This document shows, piece by piece, positions 1 through 6,305 of a DNA stretch of 11,852 bases. Position 1 is the first letter of the stretch; each line of letters begins with the position of its first letter. The stretch is from an uncultured Marinicella sp. Lineage in GTDB: Bacteria > Pseudomonadota > Gammaproteobacteria > Xanthomonadales > Marinicellaceae. The stretch spans positions 1-11,852 of the forward strand of contig CALLLZ010000222.1 of assembly GCA_938008005.1 (NCBI GenBank), given 5' to 3'. Position numbers and translations under genes: made by a program. The notes below the pieces were generated by a model that made no database searches, was not told where the DNA came from, and was given only the letters and a program-made list of their open reading frames with translations.

Positions 1-1401
1 TATGGTATGGATAAAAAAGGTGGTGATCGCACCATCGCTGTTTATGACTTAGGTGGTGGTACGTTTGATATATCAATCATTGAAATTGCTGACATTGATG
101 GTGAGCAACAGTTCGAAGTATTGGCTACCAATGGTGATACATTCTTGGGTGGTGAAGATTTTGATAATCGAGTGATGGATTATTTGGTTGATGAGTTCAA
201 AAAAGACCAAGGTGTTGACTTAAAGAATGATCCTTTGGCATTGCAACGTTTAAAAGAAGCGGCTGAAAAAGCCAAGATTGAATTATCGACTTTGGATCAA
301 ACAGAAGTCAACTTGCCTTATATAACAGCGGATGCCTCAGGCCCTAAACACATGAACGTTAAGATCACACGTTCTAAATTAGAGTCGTTGGTAGAAGAGT
401 TAGTAAAAAGGACAGTGGCTCCTTGTGAGACAGCGATCAAAGATGCTGGTGTTTCATTGGGTGAAATTTCTGATGTTATCTTGGTTGGTGGACAAACTCG
501 TATGCCTGCAGTTCAAACCATAGTAGAACAAACCTTTGGTAAAAAACCACGTAAAGACGTTAACCCTGACGAAGCAGTAGCCATGGGTGCTGCCGTTCAA
601 GGCGGTGTTTTATCTGGGGATGTGAAAGATGTCTTGTTGTTGGATGTGACACCTTTGTCTTTGGGGATTGAAACCATGGGCGGTGTGATGACTAAATTGA
701 TTGAGAAAAACACCACAATCCCTACCAAAGCTTCGCAAGTATTTTCAACAGCTGAGGATAACCAATCTGCTGTGACTGTACATGTGTTGCAAGGTGAGCG
801 AGAAGTGGCTCATGCCAATAAATCATTGGGTCAGTTCAACTTAGAAGGCATTGCTGCAGCACCTCGTGGTATGCCACAAATTGAAGTGGCTTTCGATATC
901 GATGCCAATGGCATCATTCATGTTTCAGCAAAAGATAAAGCCACTGGTAAAGAACAGCGTATTGAAATTAAATCAGGTTCGGGTTTATCAGATGAAGAAA
1001 TTGAAAACATGATCAAAGATGCAGAACTGAATGCTGATAAGGATAAAGAATTCAAAGAGTTGTCACAAGCCAGAAATGGTGCTGATGCCATGAGTCATTC
1101 TGCTAAGCAAATGTTAGATGAACACAAAGAGATCATTGATGAAGGTGAAAAATCTGCGATTGAAGCTGCGGTAGAGACCGTTGAGAAAGCCGCCAAAGGT
1201 GATGACAAGTCAGCGATTGATGCTGCTGTTGAAGCTTTGCAAGCAGTGACTCAACCAGTGATGCAAAAAGTCGCGCAAGCGACTCAAGCACAACAGGATG
1301 CGCCTACTGGAGATGATGCTGAGGCATCAAAAGGTGACGATGACGTGGTTGATGCAGAATTTGAAGAGGTTGACGAAGCCAAAGAAGAAGAAAAAAAGTA
1401 A
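1..1401 (+). CDS. dnaK: Molecular chaperone DnaK (Hsp70), 5'-truncated by the window edge
   Basis: ATP-dependent cytosolic Hsp70 chaperone working with DnaJ and GrpE. The reading frame is open from base 1 (Tyr-Gly-Met...), so the ATG at base 7 is internal. The 466 visible residues match E. coli DnaK from about Tyr179 to the end, so about 178 N-terminal residues lie outside the window. Visible landmarks are the phosphate-binding loop DLGGGTFD (visible residues 16-23, its Thr equivalent to E. coli Thr199), the ATPase motif VILVGGQTRMP, the interdomain linker VLLLDVTP, the substrate-binding beta domain (NTTIPTKASQVFSTAEDNQS), the helical lid, and an acidic C terminus with DDDVVDAEFEEV, typical of gammaproteobacterial DnaK. 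Nothing looks broken. dnaJ follows after 104 bases and is separated from dnaK by hairpins that could reduce read-through. Heat-shock regulation is expected, but the promoter lies upstream of the window. Confidence 0.98.
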   Translation, partial: YGMDKKGGDRTIAVYDLGGGTFDISIIEIADIDGEQQFEVLATNGDTFLGGEDFDNRVMDYLVDEFKKDQGVDLKNDPLALQRLKEAAEKAKIELSTLDQTEVNLPYITADASGPKHMNVKITRSKLESLVEELVKRTVAPCETAIKDAGVSLGEISDVILVGGQTRMPAVQTIVEQTFGKKPRKDVNPDEAVAMGAAVQGGVLSGDVKDVLLLDVTPLSLGIETMGGVMTKLIEKNTTIPTKASQVFSTAEDNQSAVTVHVLQGEREVAHANKSLGQFNLEGIAAAPRGMPQIEVAFDIDANGIIHVSAKDKATGKEQRIEIKSGSGLSDEEIENMIKDAELNADKDKEFKELSQARNGADAMSHSAKQMLDEHKEIIDEGEKSAIEAAVETVEKAAKGDDKSAIDAAVEALQAVTQPVMQKVAQATQAQQDAPTGDDAEASKGDDDVVDAEFEEVDEAKEEEKK

Positions 1402-1440
1402 ACTCCAATTGATTGCATAACCAAGCAACCTGAGTTTTTT
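1400..1440 (+). terminator. Possible weak hairpin with T-run just after dnaK
   Basis: AAACTC (1400-1405) can pair with GAGTTT (1432-1437), with an inner TTGC/GCAA pairing, followed by a run of Ts ending at 1440. It overlaps the dnaK stop codon. The stem is short and interrupted, so it is at best a helper to the stronger hairpin immediately downstream. Confidence 0.3.
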
Positions 1441-1445
1441 GATAT

Positions 1446-1478
1446 GCCGTCTTGGGTGAATTCGCAAGGCGGCTTTTT
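1446..1478 (+). terminator. Intrinsic terminator/attenuator between dnaK and dnaJ
   Basis: GCCGTCTTG (1446-1454) pairs with CAAGGCGGC (1465-1473) over nine positions, including one G-T wobble, around a 10-base loop. Five Ts follow (1474-1478). It lies inside the expected dnaK-dnaJ transcription unit, so it probably acts as a partial terminator or attenuator giving more DnaK than DnaJ, rather than as a complete stop. The ratio effect is inference. Confidence 0.75.
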
Positions 1479-1505
1479 AAGTTAAAGTACAGAACATAAA
1501 ACACC

Positions 1506-2648
1506 ATGGCACAAAAAGATTTATACGAGATTTTAGGTATTAAAAAAACAGCAACCCAACCTGAAATTAAAAAAGCCTTTAAACGCACTGCAATGAAATT
1601 TCACCCTGATCGAAATTCAGATGACCCTTCAGCGCAAGATAAGTTTAAAGAAGCGCAGATGGCCTATGAAGTCTTGAAAGATGAACAAAAGCGCCAAACT
1701 TATGATCAATATGGTTTTGATGCGGTTAGTGGTCAACGTGGTGGCCCCGGTCAGGGTGGCGGTTTTCAAGGTGATGTGGGTGACATTTTTGGAGATATTT
1801 TCAGTGATATCTTTGGCGGAGGTGGCAGACGTGGTGGGGCGAGATCTGCGGGTCCACAAAGAGGTCGTGATGTACAAATTGAAATGTCAGTCGAACTTGA
1901 AGATGCCATCAATGGTGTCAATAAAGAAATTAATATTCCCACGATGGTTGCTTGTGATCCATGTAATGGTTCTGGCTCTAAGGATGGTCAAACTAAATCT
2001 TGTCAAACTTGTAATGGTATTGGTCAAGTTCGTATGCAGCAAGGCATGTTCTCGGTACAACAAACCTGTCCGGATTGTCATGGTCAAGGAACCATCATAA
2101 GTAACCCATGTGGAAGTTGCAGTGGTCAAGGTCGTCGACAAGAAAAGCGTAAGCTCAATGTGAAAATTCCTGCAGGGGTTGATCAAGGTGATCGAATTCG
2201 ACTATCAGGTAAAGGTGAGGCCGGACCTAAAGGAGGGCCAGCTGGTGATTTATATGTAGATATTCAAGTGCTACCACATGATATTTTTGTCAGAGAAGGG
2301 GATTCGCTGTTTTGTGAAATGCCCATTGATTTTACCACCGCATGTTTAGGTGGTGAGATCAAAGTTCCAACTTTGTCAGGCGAAGTCAAATTGAAAGTGC
2401 CGAGCGAAACGCAGTCAGGAAAGCAGTTCAGGTTACGTGGGAAAGGCGTTAAGTCAGTGCGTTCGCACAGTACTGGGGATTTGTATTGTAAAGTGAATGT
2501 AGAAACACCTGTTAATTTATCTTCTGAGCAAAAAGATTTATTGGAAAAACTGGCTCAAACTATTCAAGATGCTGGGGATAAAAACAATCCCAAACGCAAA
2601 GGTTGGTTTGATAATGTGAAATCCTTTTTAGACAAAATGACGGGTTAA
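1506..2648 (+). CDS. dnaJ: Co-chaperone DnaJ (Hsp40, class A)
   Basis: Delivers unfolded substrates to DnaK and stimulates its ATPase. The 380 residues are close to the 376 of E. coli. The J-domain covers residues 1-70, with the essential HPD motif at 33-35. A Gly/Phe-rich linker (about 78-110) carries repeated DIF motifs (GDIFGDIFSDIFGG). Four zinc-binding CxxCxGxG repeats have cysteine pairs at 150/153, 166/169, 188/191 and 202/205. C-terminal substrate-binding domains follow (for example VKIPAGVDQGDRIRLSGKGEAG), then a dimerisation tail. The start is fixed by the conserved opening MAQKDLYEILG. No clear Shine-Dalgarno sequence precedes it (AACATAAAACACC). It belongs with dnaK upstream. All catalytic and zinc ligands are present, so it should be functional. 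Confidence 0.98.
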   Translation: MAQKDLYEILGIKKTATQPEIKKAFKRTAMKFHPDRNSDDPSAQDKFKEAQMAYEVLKDEQKRQTYDQYGFDAVSGQRGGPGQGGGFQGDVGDIFGDIFSDIFGGGGRRGGARSAGPQRGRDVQIEMSVELEDAINGVNKEINIPTMVACDPCNGSGSKDGQTKSCQTCNGIGQVRMQQGMFSVQQTCPDCHGQGTIISNPCGSCSGQGRRQEKRKLNVKIPAGVDQGDRIRLSGKGEAGPKGGPAGDLYVDIQVLPHDIFVREGDSLFCEMPIDFTTACLGGEIKVPTLSGEVKLKVPSETQSGKQFRLRGKGVKSVRSHSTGDLYCKVNVETPVNLSSEQKDLLEKLAQTIQDAGDKNNPKRKGWFDNVKSFLDKMTG

Positions 2649-2670
2649 AATACTAAAAAAACTAACAGTG

Positions 2671-2829
2671 TCACCCTGAACGCAGCGAAGTCAAAAGTAG
2701 GTCCTTTAAGGGCGGAGTTGAAGGATCTGGTTGGTTTGGAGCGATGTGCTTTTAAAAGCAGTGATTTGTGTTGCAAGAGGGCCTGCCCTTTGGGTATTCT
2801 TCGCCTCGCCTCCGGCTCTCTCAGAATGA
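2671..2829. repeat. MITE-like imperfect inverted-repeat element between dnaJ and dapB
   Basis: The spacer opens with TCACCCTGAACGCAGCGAAG (2671-2690). It closes with the inverted counterpart: read on the minus strand, 2829-2821 gives TCATTCTGA, followed by GA-rich sequence and GCGAAGAAT. The ends therefore share TCAyyCTGA...GCGAAG in inverted orientation about 159 bases apart. The perfect palindrome TGCTTTTAAAAGCA (2747-2760) sits at the centre. GTTGAAGGATCTG (2718-2730) and a short hairpin (GGGCCTGCCC, 2779-2788) lie between. The ends resemble the GTCATTCTGA..GCGAAGAATCT type of intergenic repeat that I recall from many unrelated bacterial genomes. No protein is encoded. Whether it moves, or serves as the dnaJ transcript 3' structure, cannot be told here. 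Confidence 0.6.
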
Positions 2830-2876
2830 TTAGTACCTTAAAATAATTAAAGTTGAATCAATACAGTTGAAAATTT

Positions 2877-3650
2877 ATGAGTAAACCCATTAAAGTGATT
2901 ATCTCAGGCGTTTCAGGTCGAATTGGACAGCGCTTATTGAAGTTAGTATTGGCTAGCCCAGACTTTAAGTTAGTTGCTGGTTTGGTTTCACCTAATAGTA
3001 AACATTTAGGTCGAGACTTAGGTGATTTGATACAAAGCAATGCGACAGGCATTCAAGCTGTTGATTCTTTAGCTGGAGTGAAAGCCGATGTGGTGATTGA
3101 TTTCGCCCAGCCTGAAGGGTTTGATGAATTGGTTGATTACTGTGTACTACAAGAGACTGCTTTGATCAGTGGCACCACAGGCTTGAATCAAGACAGTTTT
3201 GATCGAATTGGCCAAGCTGCTAAATACATTCCAGTGATGTGGACATCGAATTTTTCATTGAATATTCAAATTTTTAAAAATCTTTTACAGGTGTTGAAAC
3301 AAACCAATCCACAAGGTCATTTCAGTATCACAGAAACCCACCACATCCATAAAAAAGACGCCCCGTCAGGCACGGCGATATCCTTAGCCCAAGCCATCGA
3401 ACCTAAAAGTAGCATGACCAAAACAACTGCATCATCATTTAAGCTGGGTACTGTTGATATCCATGCCATTCGTAAAGGTGAGGTGCCAGGTACCCATGAG
3501 GTTGAAATCAAACTAGAAGATGAAACCATGACGTTGAAACATGAGTCTCATAATCCTACAATTTATGCTCAAGGTGCGTTGGATGCAGCTAAGTGGATTG
3601 AGGGAAAATCAGTTGGCTTTTATGATTTGAATGCGGTATTGATGAGTTAG
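2877..3650 (+). CDS. dapB: 4-hydroxy-tetrahydrodipicolinate reductase
   Basis: Second committed step of the diaminopimelate/lysine pathway: NAD(P)H-dependent reduction of hydroxy-tetrahydrodipicolinate, supplying meso-diaminopimelate for peptidoglycan and lysine. The N-terminal nucleotide-binding loop GVSGRIG is at residues 11-17, VVIDFAQPEG at about 72-81 and SGTTG at 98-102. The signature THHIHKKDAPSGTA (about 154-167) holds the catalytic His155 and Lys159, by alignment with E. coli His159 and Lys163. At 257 residues it is shorter than E. coli DapB (273): the segment between the signature and IRKGEVPGTHEV is reduced, as in short-form DapB proteins I recall from other phyla. The start follows family alignment; no Shine-Dalgarno sequence is evident (GTTGAAAATTT). 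The dnaK-dnaJ-dapB order is common in gammaproteobacteria, but carAB does not follow. Confidence 0.95.
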   Translation: MSKPIKVIISGVSGRIGQRLLKLVLASPDFKLVAGLVSPNSKHLGRDLGDLIQSNATGIQAVDSLAGVKADVVIDFAQPEGFDELVDYCVLQETALISGTTGLNQDSFDRIGQAAKYIPVMWTSNFSLNIQIFKNLLQVLKQTNPQGHFSITETHHIHKKDAPSGTAISLAQAIEPKSSMTKTTASSFKLGTVDIHAIRKGEVPGTHEVEIKLEDETMTLKHESHNPTIYAQGALDAAKWIEGKSVGFYDLNAVLMS

Positions 3651-3656
3651 TTGTTA

Positions 3657-4316
3657 ATGAGTAATGAAGAGTTGCCTAGAAAATTAAAGAACTTTAATCG
3701 CCGAAAATGTTTAGCGGTAGGGAATGAGTTAATCATTGGTCCAATGGCATTGTTTCCTCCTGATGATAACGGATGGTTAGAGTGTGATTTGAAAATCACA
3801 CTAATCTCTACTGATTTAACAAACCATGAATCTATAGGACTATTCACAGATGACACCATGAATAAAGCTGAAAATTTTTATGCGCCTATTTTAAGGTATT
3901 GTTGTTGGAATAGAACAAGTGACATGAGTAGTAACAATGATTGGCCTTCGTCGTTGGTAGTTAAATTAGGTGAATTGGAAGATGAAAACAGATTTTCTAA
4001 AGAAATCAATAATTTTCATAAAAGCTTGTCTGAGTTTAACTTTATACCGCATGTGTTAAACAAAAATAGGTCGACTGTGGAAGCTAGGTATGATGTGAAC
4101 TCCCCTTCTTTTGAATTATTCTGTAGGAATGGATTACAAGGGCTAACGATAAATTCGCGGTCACTGAAAAATGATGAATTTGCTGATCGAGTTCACGCTA
4201 TGTTTGTGTTTATGGCTAATCAACTCAAGCAGTTTAATCATCAAGGATGGAAAGAAAGGTTCGAAACTGATTTAGAAAAACATTACCCACAAAAAATGTG
4301 GGACAGGTTGATTTAA
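3657..4316 (+). CDS. Hypothetical protein, unrecognised, probably co-transcribed with dapB
   Basis: I do not recognise this 219-residue protein. The ATG at 3657 lies six bases after the dapB stop, which suggests translational coupling; an in-frame TTG at 3651 would add two residues. No good Shine-Dalgarno sequence is present. The product appears soluble, with no signal peptide and no membrane segment. It contains a hydrophobic stretch CLAVGNELIIGPMALFPPDD near the N terminus, then ECDLKITLIS, several tryptophans, a Cys pair (RYCCWNR), and a C-terminal helical region (FADRVHAMFVFMANQLKQF...HYPQKMWDRLI). The continuous frame and its protein-like composition support a real gene. It separates dapB from the ribosomal protein operon and may be lineage-specific. 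No function is proposed. Confidence 0.7.
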   Translation: MSNEELPRKLKNFNRRKCLAVGNELIIGPMALFPPDDNGWLECDLKITLISTDLTNHESIGLFTDDTMNKAENFYAPILRYCCWNRTSDMSSNNDWPSSLVVKLGELEDENRFSKEINNFHKSLSEFNFIPHVLNKNRSTVEARYDVNSPSFELFCRNGLQGLTINSRSLKNDEFADRVHAMFVFMANQLKQFNHQGWKERFETDLEKHYPQKMWDRLI

Positions 4317-4948
4317 TACCAATCCAATAAATTTGCTATCGAAAGTTTGGAATCAAGTTATTTTCGGCGAGGTGCTGTATTCATCAATATGCGATAATAT
4401 TAAATTTGAAAGACAGTGTTTTTATACCATGGCTTATCCTTGAACACATTTCTTCATTTGATTTCTTTGTAGATATAAAAGATTGAGTCTGTATTTTTTA
4501 ACTGCCTTACTTACTATAATCGTAAAACAACCGGCAATCTTGTCAAAATAATTTAATTGCTTATTGGCTTGTTTACAATGACTTTATTGCTGTTAGGTTA
4601 TATATGTTCATTTTGGGTTGTAAAATTATTTGTAAAACATTTGTTTTTTCTCAGAATAAGAAGTATGTAATTTTAGTTCGGTCACAGAGTTTAGTTTTGG
4701 AAGTAAGAACCTTTAATAAAATGGATATTTATTATTGCTGATTGATTGCAATGTTTTGATTTGAGCGATGGGGATAACGTGTGTCGCCTTATTTTTATTC
4801 GATTTATGATAAATTTATCGTTGTTTTTTTTGACTTATAAGGCGTACTTAAAGAAGTGCGATAAGGTCAGCTGATTTTAAACTTTAGATGCCTGCTCTAA
4901 ATTTACCTTTATAGCCATAATTCAAATCAAAGATTTCACTTGCAAGCG
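4317..4948. other. AT-rich gene-free spacer
   Basis: About 630 bases with no convincing gene on either strand. The longest candidate is a 45-codon frame at 4604-4741 without homology I can recognise. No strong terminator is seen after the upstream gene. The only structured part is around 4785-4844: an 8-base inverted repeat (CGCCTTAT/ATAAGGCG) enclosing the 12-base palindrome GATAAATTTATC (4808-4819) and a run of eight Ts (4824-4831). The rest is low-complexity AT-rich DNA upstream of the ribosomal promoter. It could act as an UP-like or insulating region, but that is inference. Confidence 0.5.
4785..4844. repeat. Inverted repeat enclosing a palindrome and T-run
   Basis: CGCCTTAT (4785-4792) and ATAAGGCG (4837-4844) are perfect inverted copies 44 bases apart. 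Between them is the perfect 12-base palindrome GATAAATTTATC (4808-4819), followed four bases later by eight Ts. It could be an operator for a dimeric regulator or a weak terminator for transcription arriving from the dapB side. The sequence alone does not decide. Confidence 0.35.
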
Positions 4949-4977
4949 TTGCAAATGTGGACGGAAACAAGTAAAAT
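4949..4977 (+). promoter_or_regulatory. Sigma70-type promoter for rpsF-rpsR-rplI
   Basis: TTGCAA (4949-4954) and TAAAAT (4972-4977) are separated by exactly 17 bases. They lie directly upstream of the ribosomal operon and downstream of a long AT-rich region. Transcription would start near 4984, leaving a leader of about 65 bases that contains the rpsF hairpin. Confidence 0.6.
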
Positions 4978-4988
4978 CCGCGAACTTT

Positions 4989-5043
4989 TCCTTGCTGCAC
5001 CAATGATTTTGTCCATTGGGTGGCATATATTAACCGTAAGGAG
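4989..5043 (+). promoter_or_regulatory. rpsF leader hairpin, candidate S6:S18 autoregulatory motif
   Basis: TCCTT (4989-4993) can pair with AAGGA (5038-5042), which is the rpsF Shine-Dalgarno sequence. Above this lies a second stem, CACCAATG (4998-5005) with CATTGGGTG (5014-5022, one bulged G), closed by an 8-base loop. The strand linking the stems carries CCG (5034-5036). Two stems, an unpaired CCG and masking of the ribosome binding site are what I recall of the bacterial S6:S18 leader, in which the S6-S18 complex represses its own operon. The assignment is from pattern and position, not a covariance search. Confidence 0.5.
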
Positions 5044-5049
5044 TTACAA

Positions 5050-5547
5050 ATGAGACATTATGAAATTGTCATGTTGGTTCATCCGGACCAATCTGAGCAG
5101 TTGCCTGCGATGATCGAAAGATACAGTGGCATGGTAACTAATGGTGGCGGTACTGTTCACCGTTCTGAAGACTGGGGCCGTCGCCAGTTGGCTTACTCAA
5201 TCGAACGCTTGCACAAAGCACATTATTATTTGTTGAACATCGAATGTGGTCAAGAAACCATTGATGAAATTGTTGATGCATTCCGTTTCAACGATGCCAT
5301 CTTAAGACATATGGTCTTGGGTAGAAAAGAAGCTGAAGCAACGGATTCACCTTTGAAGAAAAATGAAGATGAAAAAGCCAAGAAAGCCACTGTTGAAGAA
5401 GTTAAGGCCGTAGAAGCTAAAGAAGAAGCTGCTAAAGAAGAGGCTGCTAAAGAAGAAGCAACTACAGAAGCTGCCGCCACAGAAACCGAAACTGATGTGA
5501 AAGAAACGGCTGCCAAAGAAACCGTTAAAGACACTGAGAAGGAGTAA
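5050..5547 (+). CDS. rpsF: 30S ribosomal protein S6 with extended acidic/lysine-rich tail
   Basis: Small-subunit protein that binds 16S rRNA together with S18. The start at 5050 gives MRHYEIVMLVHPDQSEQ, matching E. coli S6, and has AAGGAG (5038-5043) at good spacing; an upstream in-frame ATG at 5020 would add ten non-conserved residues and is rejected. Residues 1-100 hold the S6 fold, with the conserved EDWGRRQLAY and LHKAHYYLLNIE and a later FRFNDAILRHMV. From about residue 103 the protein becomes a low-complexity Glu/Lys/Ala/Thr tail of some 60 residues, making it 165 residues against roughly 131-135 in E. coli. Part of the tail is three tandem KEEAA-type units. Its stop overlaps the Shine-Dalgarno sequence of rpsR, and no priB lies between them as it does in E. 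coli. Confidence 0.96.
   Translation: MRHYEIVMLVHPDQSEQLPAMIERYSGMVTNGGGTVHRSEDWGRRQLAYSIERLHKAHYYLLNIECGQETIDEIVDAFRFNDAILRHMVLGRKEAEATDSPLKKNEDEKAKKATVEEVKAVEAKEEAAKEEAAKEEATTEAAATETETDVKETAAKETVKDTEKE
5416..5460 (+). repeat. 15-bp tandem repeat in the rpsF tail
   Basis: Three adjacent units of GCTAAAGAAGAAGCT (5416-5430, 5431-5445, 5446-5460) differ at one position each at most. They encode AKEEA repeats. The length is a multiple of three, so copy-number change by slippage would keep frame and alter only the disordered tail of S6. Confidence 0.9.
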
Positions 5548-5552
5548 ATACC

Positions 5553-5807
5553 ATGGCTAAACCACAAAGAAGAAGACGTCCAGCGCAAAGAATCATCAGT
5601 CGTAACTGTAAATTTACAGCTGCTGGTATCAAAGAAGTTGATTACAAAGATTTGGACATGCTAAAACAGTTTATCACTGAAACTGGAAAAATTATTCCTA
5701 GCCGCATTACTGGTACCAAAGCAAAATACCAAAGACAATTGTCAACAGCGGTTAAACGTGCACGTTACTTGGCTTTAGTGCCTTACTGTGACCAACACGG
5801 CAAATAA
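5553..5807 (+). CDS. rpsR: 30S ribosomal protein S18
   Basis: Partner of S6 on the 30S platform. The 84 residues include the conserved block CKFTAAGIKEVDYKDLDMLK and the hallmark IPSRITGTKAKYQRQL, followed by VKRARYLALVPYCDQH. The N terminus (MAKPQRRRRPAQRIIS) is about nine residues longer than in E. coli and strongly basic. The ribosome binding site GAAGGAG (5539-5545) lies within the last codons of rpsF, so translation is coupled. rplI follows after 12 bases. Confidence 0.97.
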   Translation: MAKPQRRRRPAQRIISRNCKFTAAGIKEVDYKDLDMLKQFITETGKIIPSRITGTKAKYQRQLSTAVKRARYLALVPYCDQHGK

Positions 5808-5819
5808 AGGAGAACTATC

Positions 5820-6278
5820 ATGCAAGTTATTTTATTAGACAGGGTGCAAAACCTGGGTGATTTAGGTGAAATCGTAAGTGTTAAGAACGGTTTTGCGAGA
5901 AATTATTTGATTCCTCAAAAGCTGGCTTCACGTGCAACGGAAGATAACATAAAAGCTTTTGAAGCGCAGAAAGCAGAATTGGTGGCTAAAGCCAACGAAT
6001 CTAAAGCTGCTGCTGAAGCTCGCGCTGAATCAATTAATGGTTTAAGTTTGACTGTAGCTGCAAATGCCAGTCCAGAAGGTCATTTGTATGGTTCTGTTGG
6101 GCCTCGTGAAATTTCAGAAAAATTAACCGAAAGTGGTTATCCAGTTGATACCAGTGAAGTGATTCAATCTGAAGGTGCATTCAAAGAAGTGGGTGAGTTC
6201 ACAGTTAAATTGAATTTGCATGCTGATGTTGAGGCAGAATTCACTTTAACAGTTGAAGCAGAGGAAGTTGAAGCTTAA
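5820..6278 (+). CDS. rplI: 50S ribosomal protein L9
   Basis: Binds 23S rRNA through its N-terminal domain and projects from the L1 side of the large subunit. Residues 1-50 contain MQVILLDRVQNLGDLGEIVSV and KNGFARNYLIPQKLA, the L9 signature. A long Ala/Glu/Lys-rich connecting helix follows (about 42-75), then the C-terminal domain with NASPEGHLYGSVGPREI. The 152 residues match the usual 149 or so. The strong Shine-Dalgarno sequence AAGGAG (5807-5812) overlaps the rpsR stop. Last gene of the ribosomal cluster; the stop codon lies inside a hairpin. Confidence 0.97.
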   Translation: MQVILLDRVQNLGDLGEIVSVKNGFARNYLIPQKLASRATEDNIKAFEAQKAELVAKANESKAAAEARAESINGLSLTVAANASPEGHLYGSVGPREISEKLTESGYPVDTSEVIQSEGAFKEVGEFTVKLNLHADVEAEFTLTVEAEEVEA

Positions 6279-6305
6279 GGCTTCAGCTTAAGCCCTAAGG
6301 CTTTT
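6274..6305 (+). terminator. Candidate terminator at the rplI stop codon
   Basis: CTTAAGGCTT (6274-6283) pairs with AAGCCCTAAG (6290-6299) over ten positions with one A-C mismatch and a six-base loop, followed by GCTTTT. An alternative perfect pairing, GCTTAAG/CTTAAGC (6273-6279 with 6287-6293), competes with it. The T-run is short, so termination may be partial. The T-run also begins the left arm of the structured element downstream. Confidence 0.45.

Noticed and set aside
1304..1588. 94-codon minus-strand frame across the dnaK-dnaJ junction
   Set aside because: It overlaps two well-supported genes and a terminator, has no recognisable domain, and has a composition typical of an antisense shadow.
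4604..4741. 45-codon plus-strand frame in the AT-rich spacer
   Set aside because: Weak start context, no recognisable sequence, and a length expected by chance in AT-rich DNA.
5020..5049. Upstream in-frame ATG extending rpsF by ten residues
   Set aside because: It lies inside the leader hairpin, lacks its own ribosome binding site, and the MRHYEIV start at 5050 matches the family and has a strong AAGGAG.
5250..5588. 112-codon minus-strand frame opposite the rpsF tail
   Set aside because: Its Ser/Ala/Val-rich product is the mirror image of the repetitive Glu/Lys codons of rpsF; it is a shadow frame.
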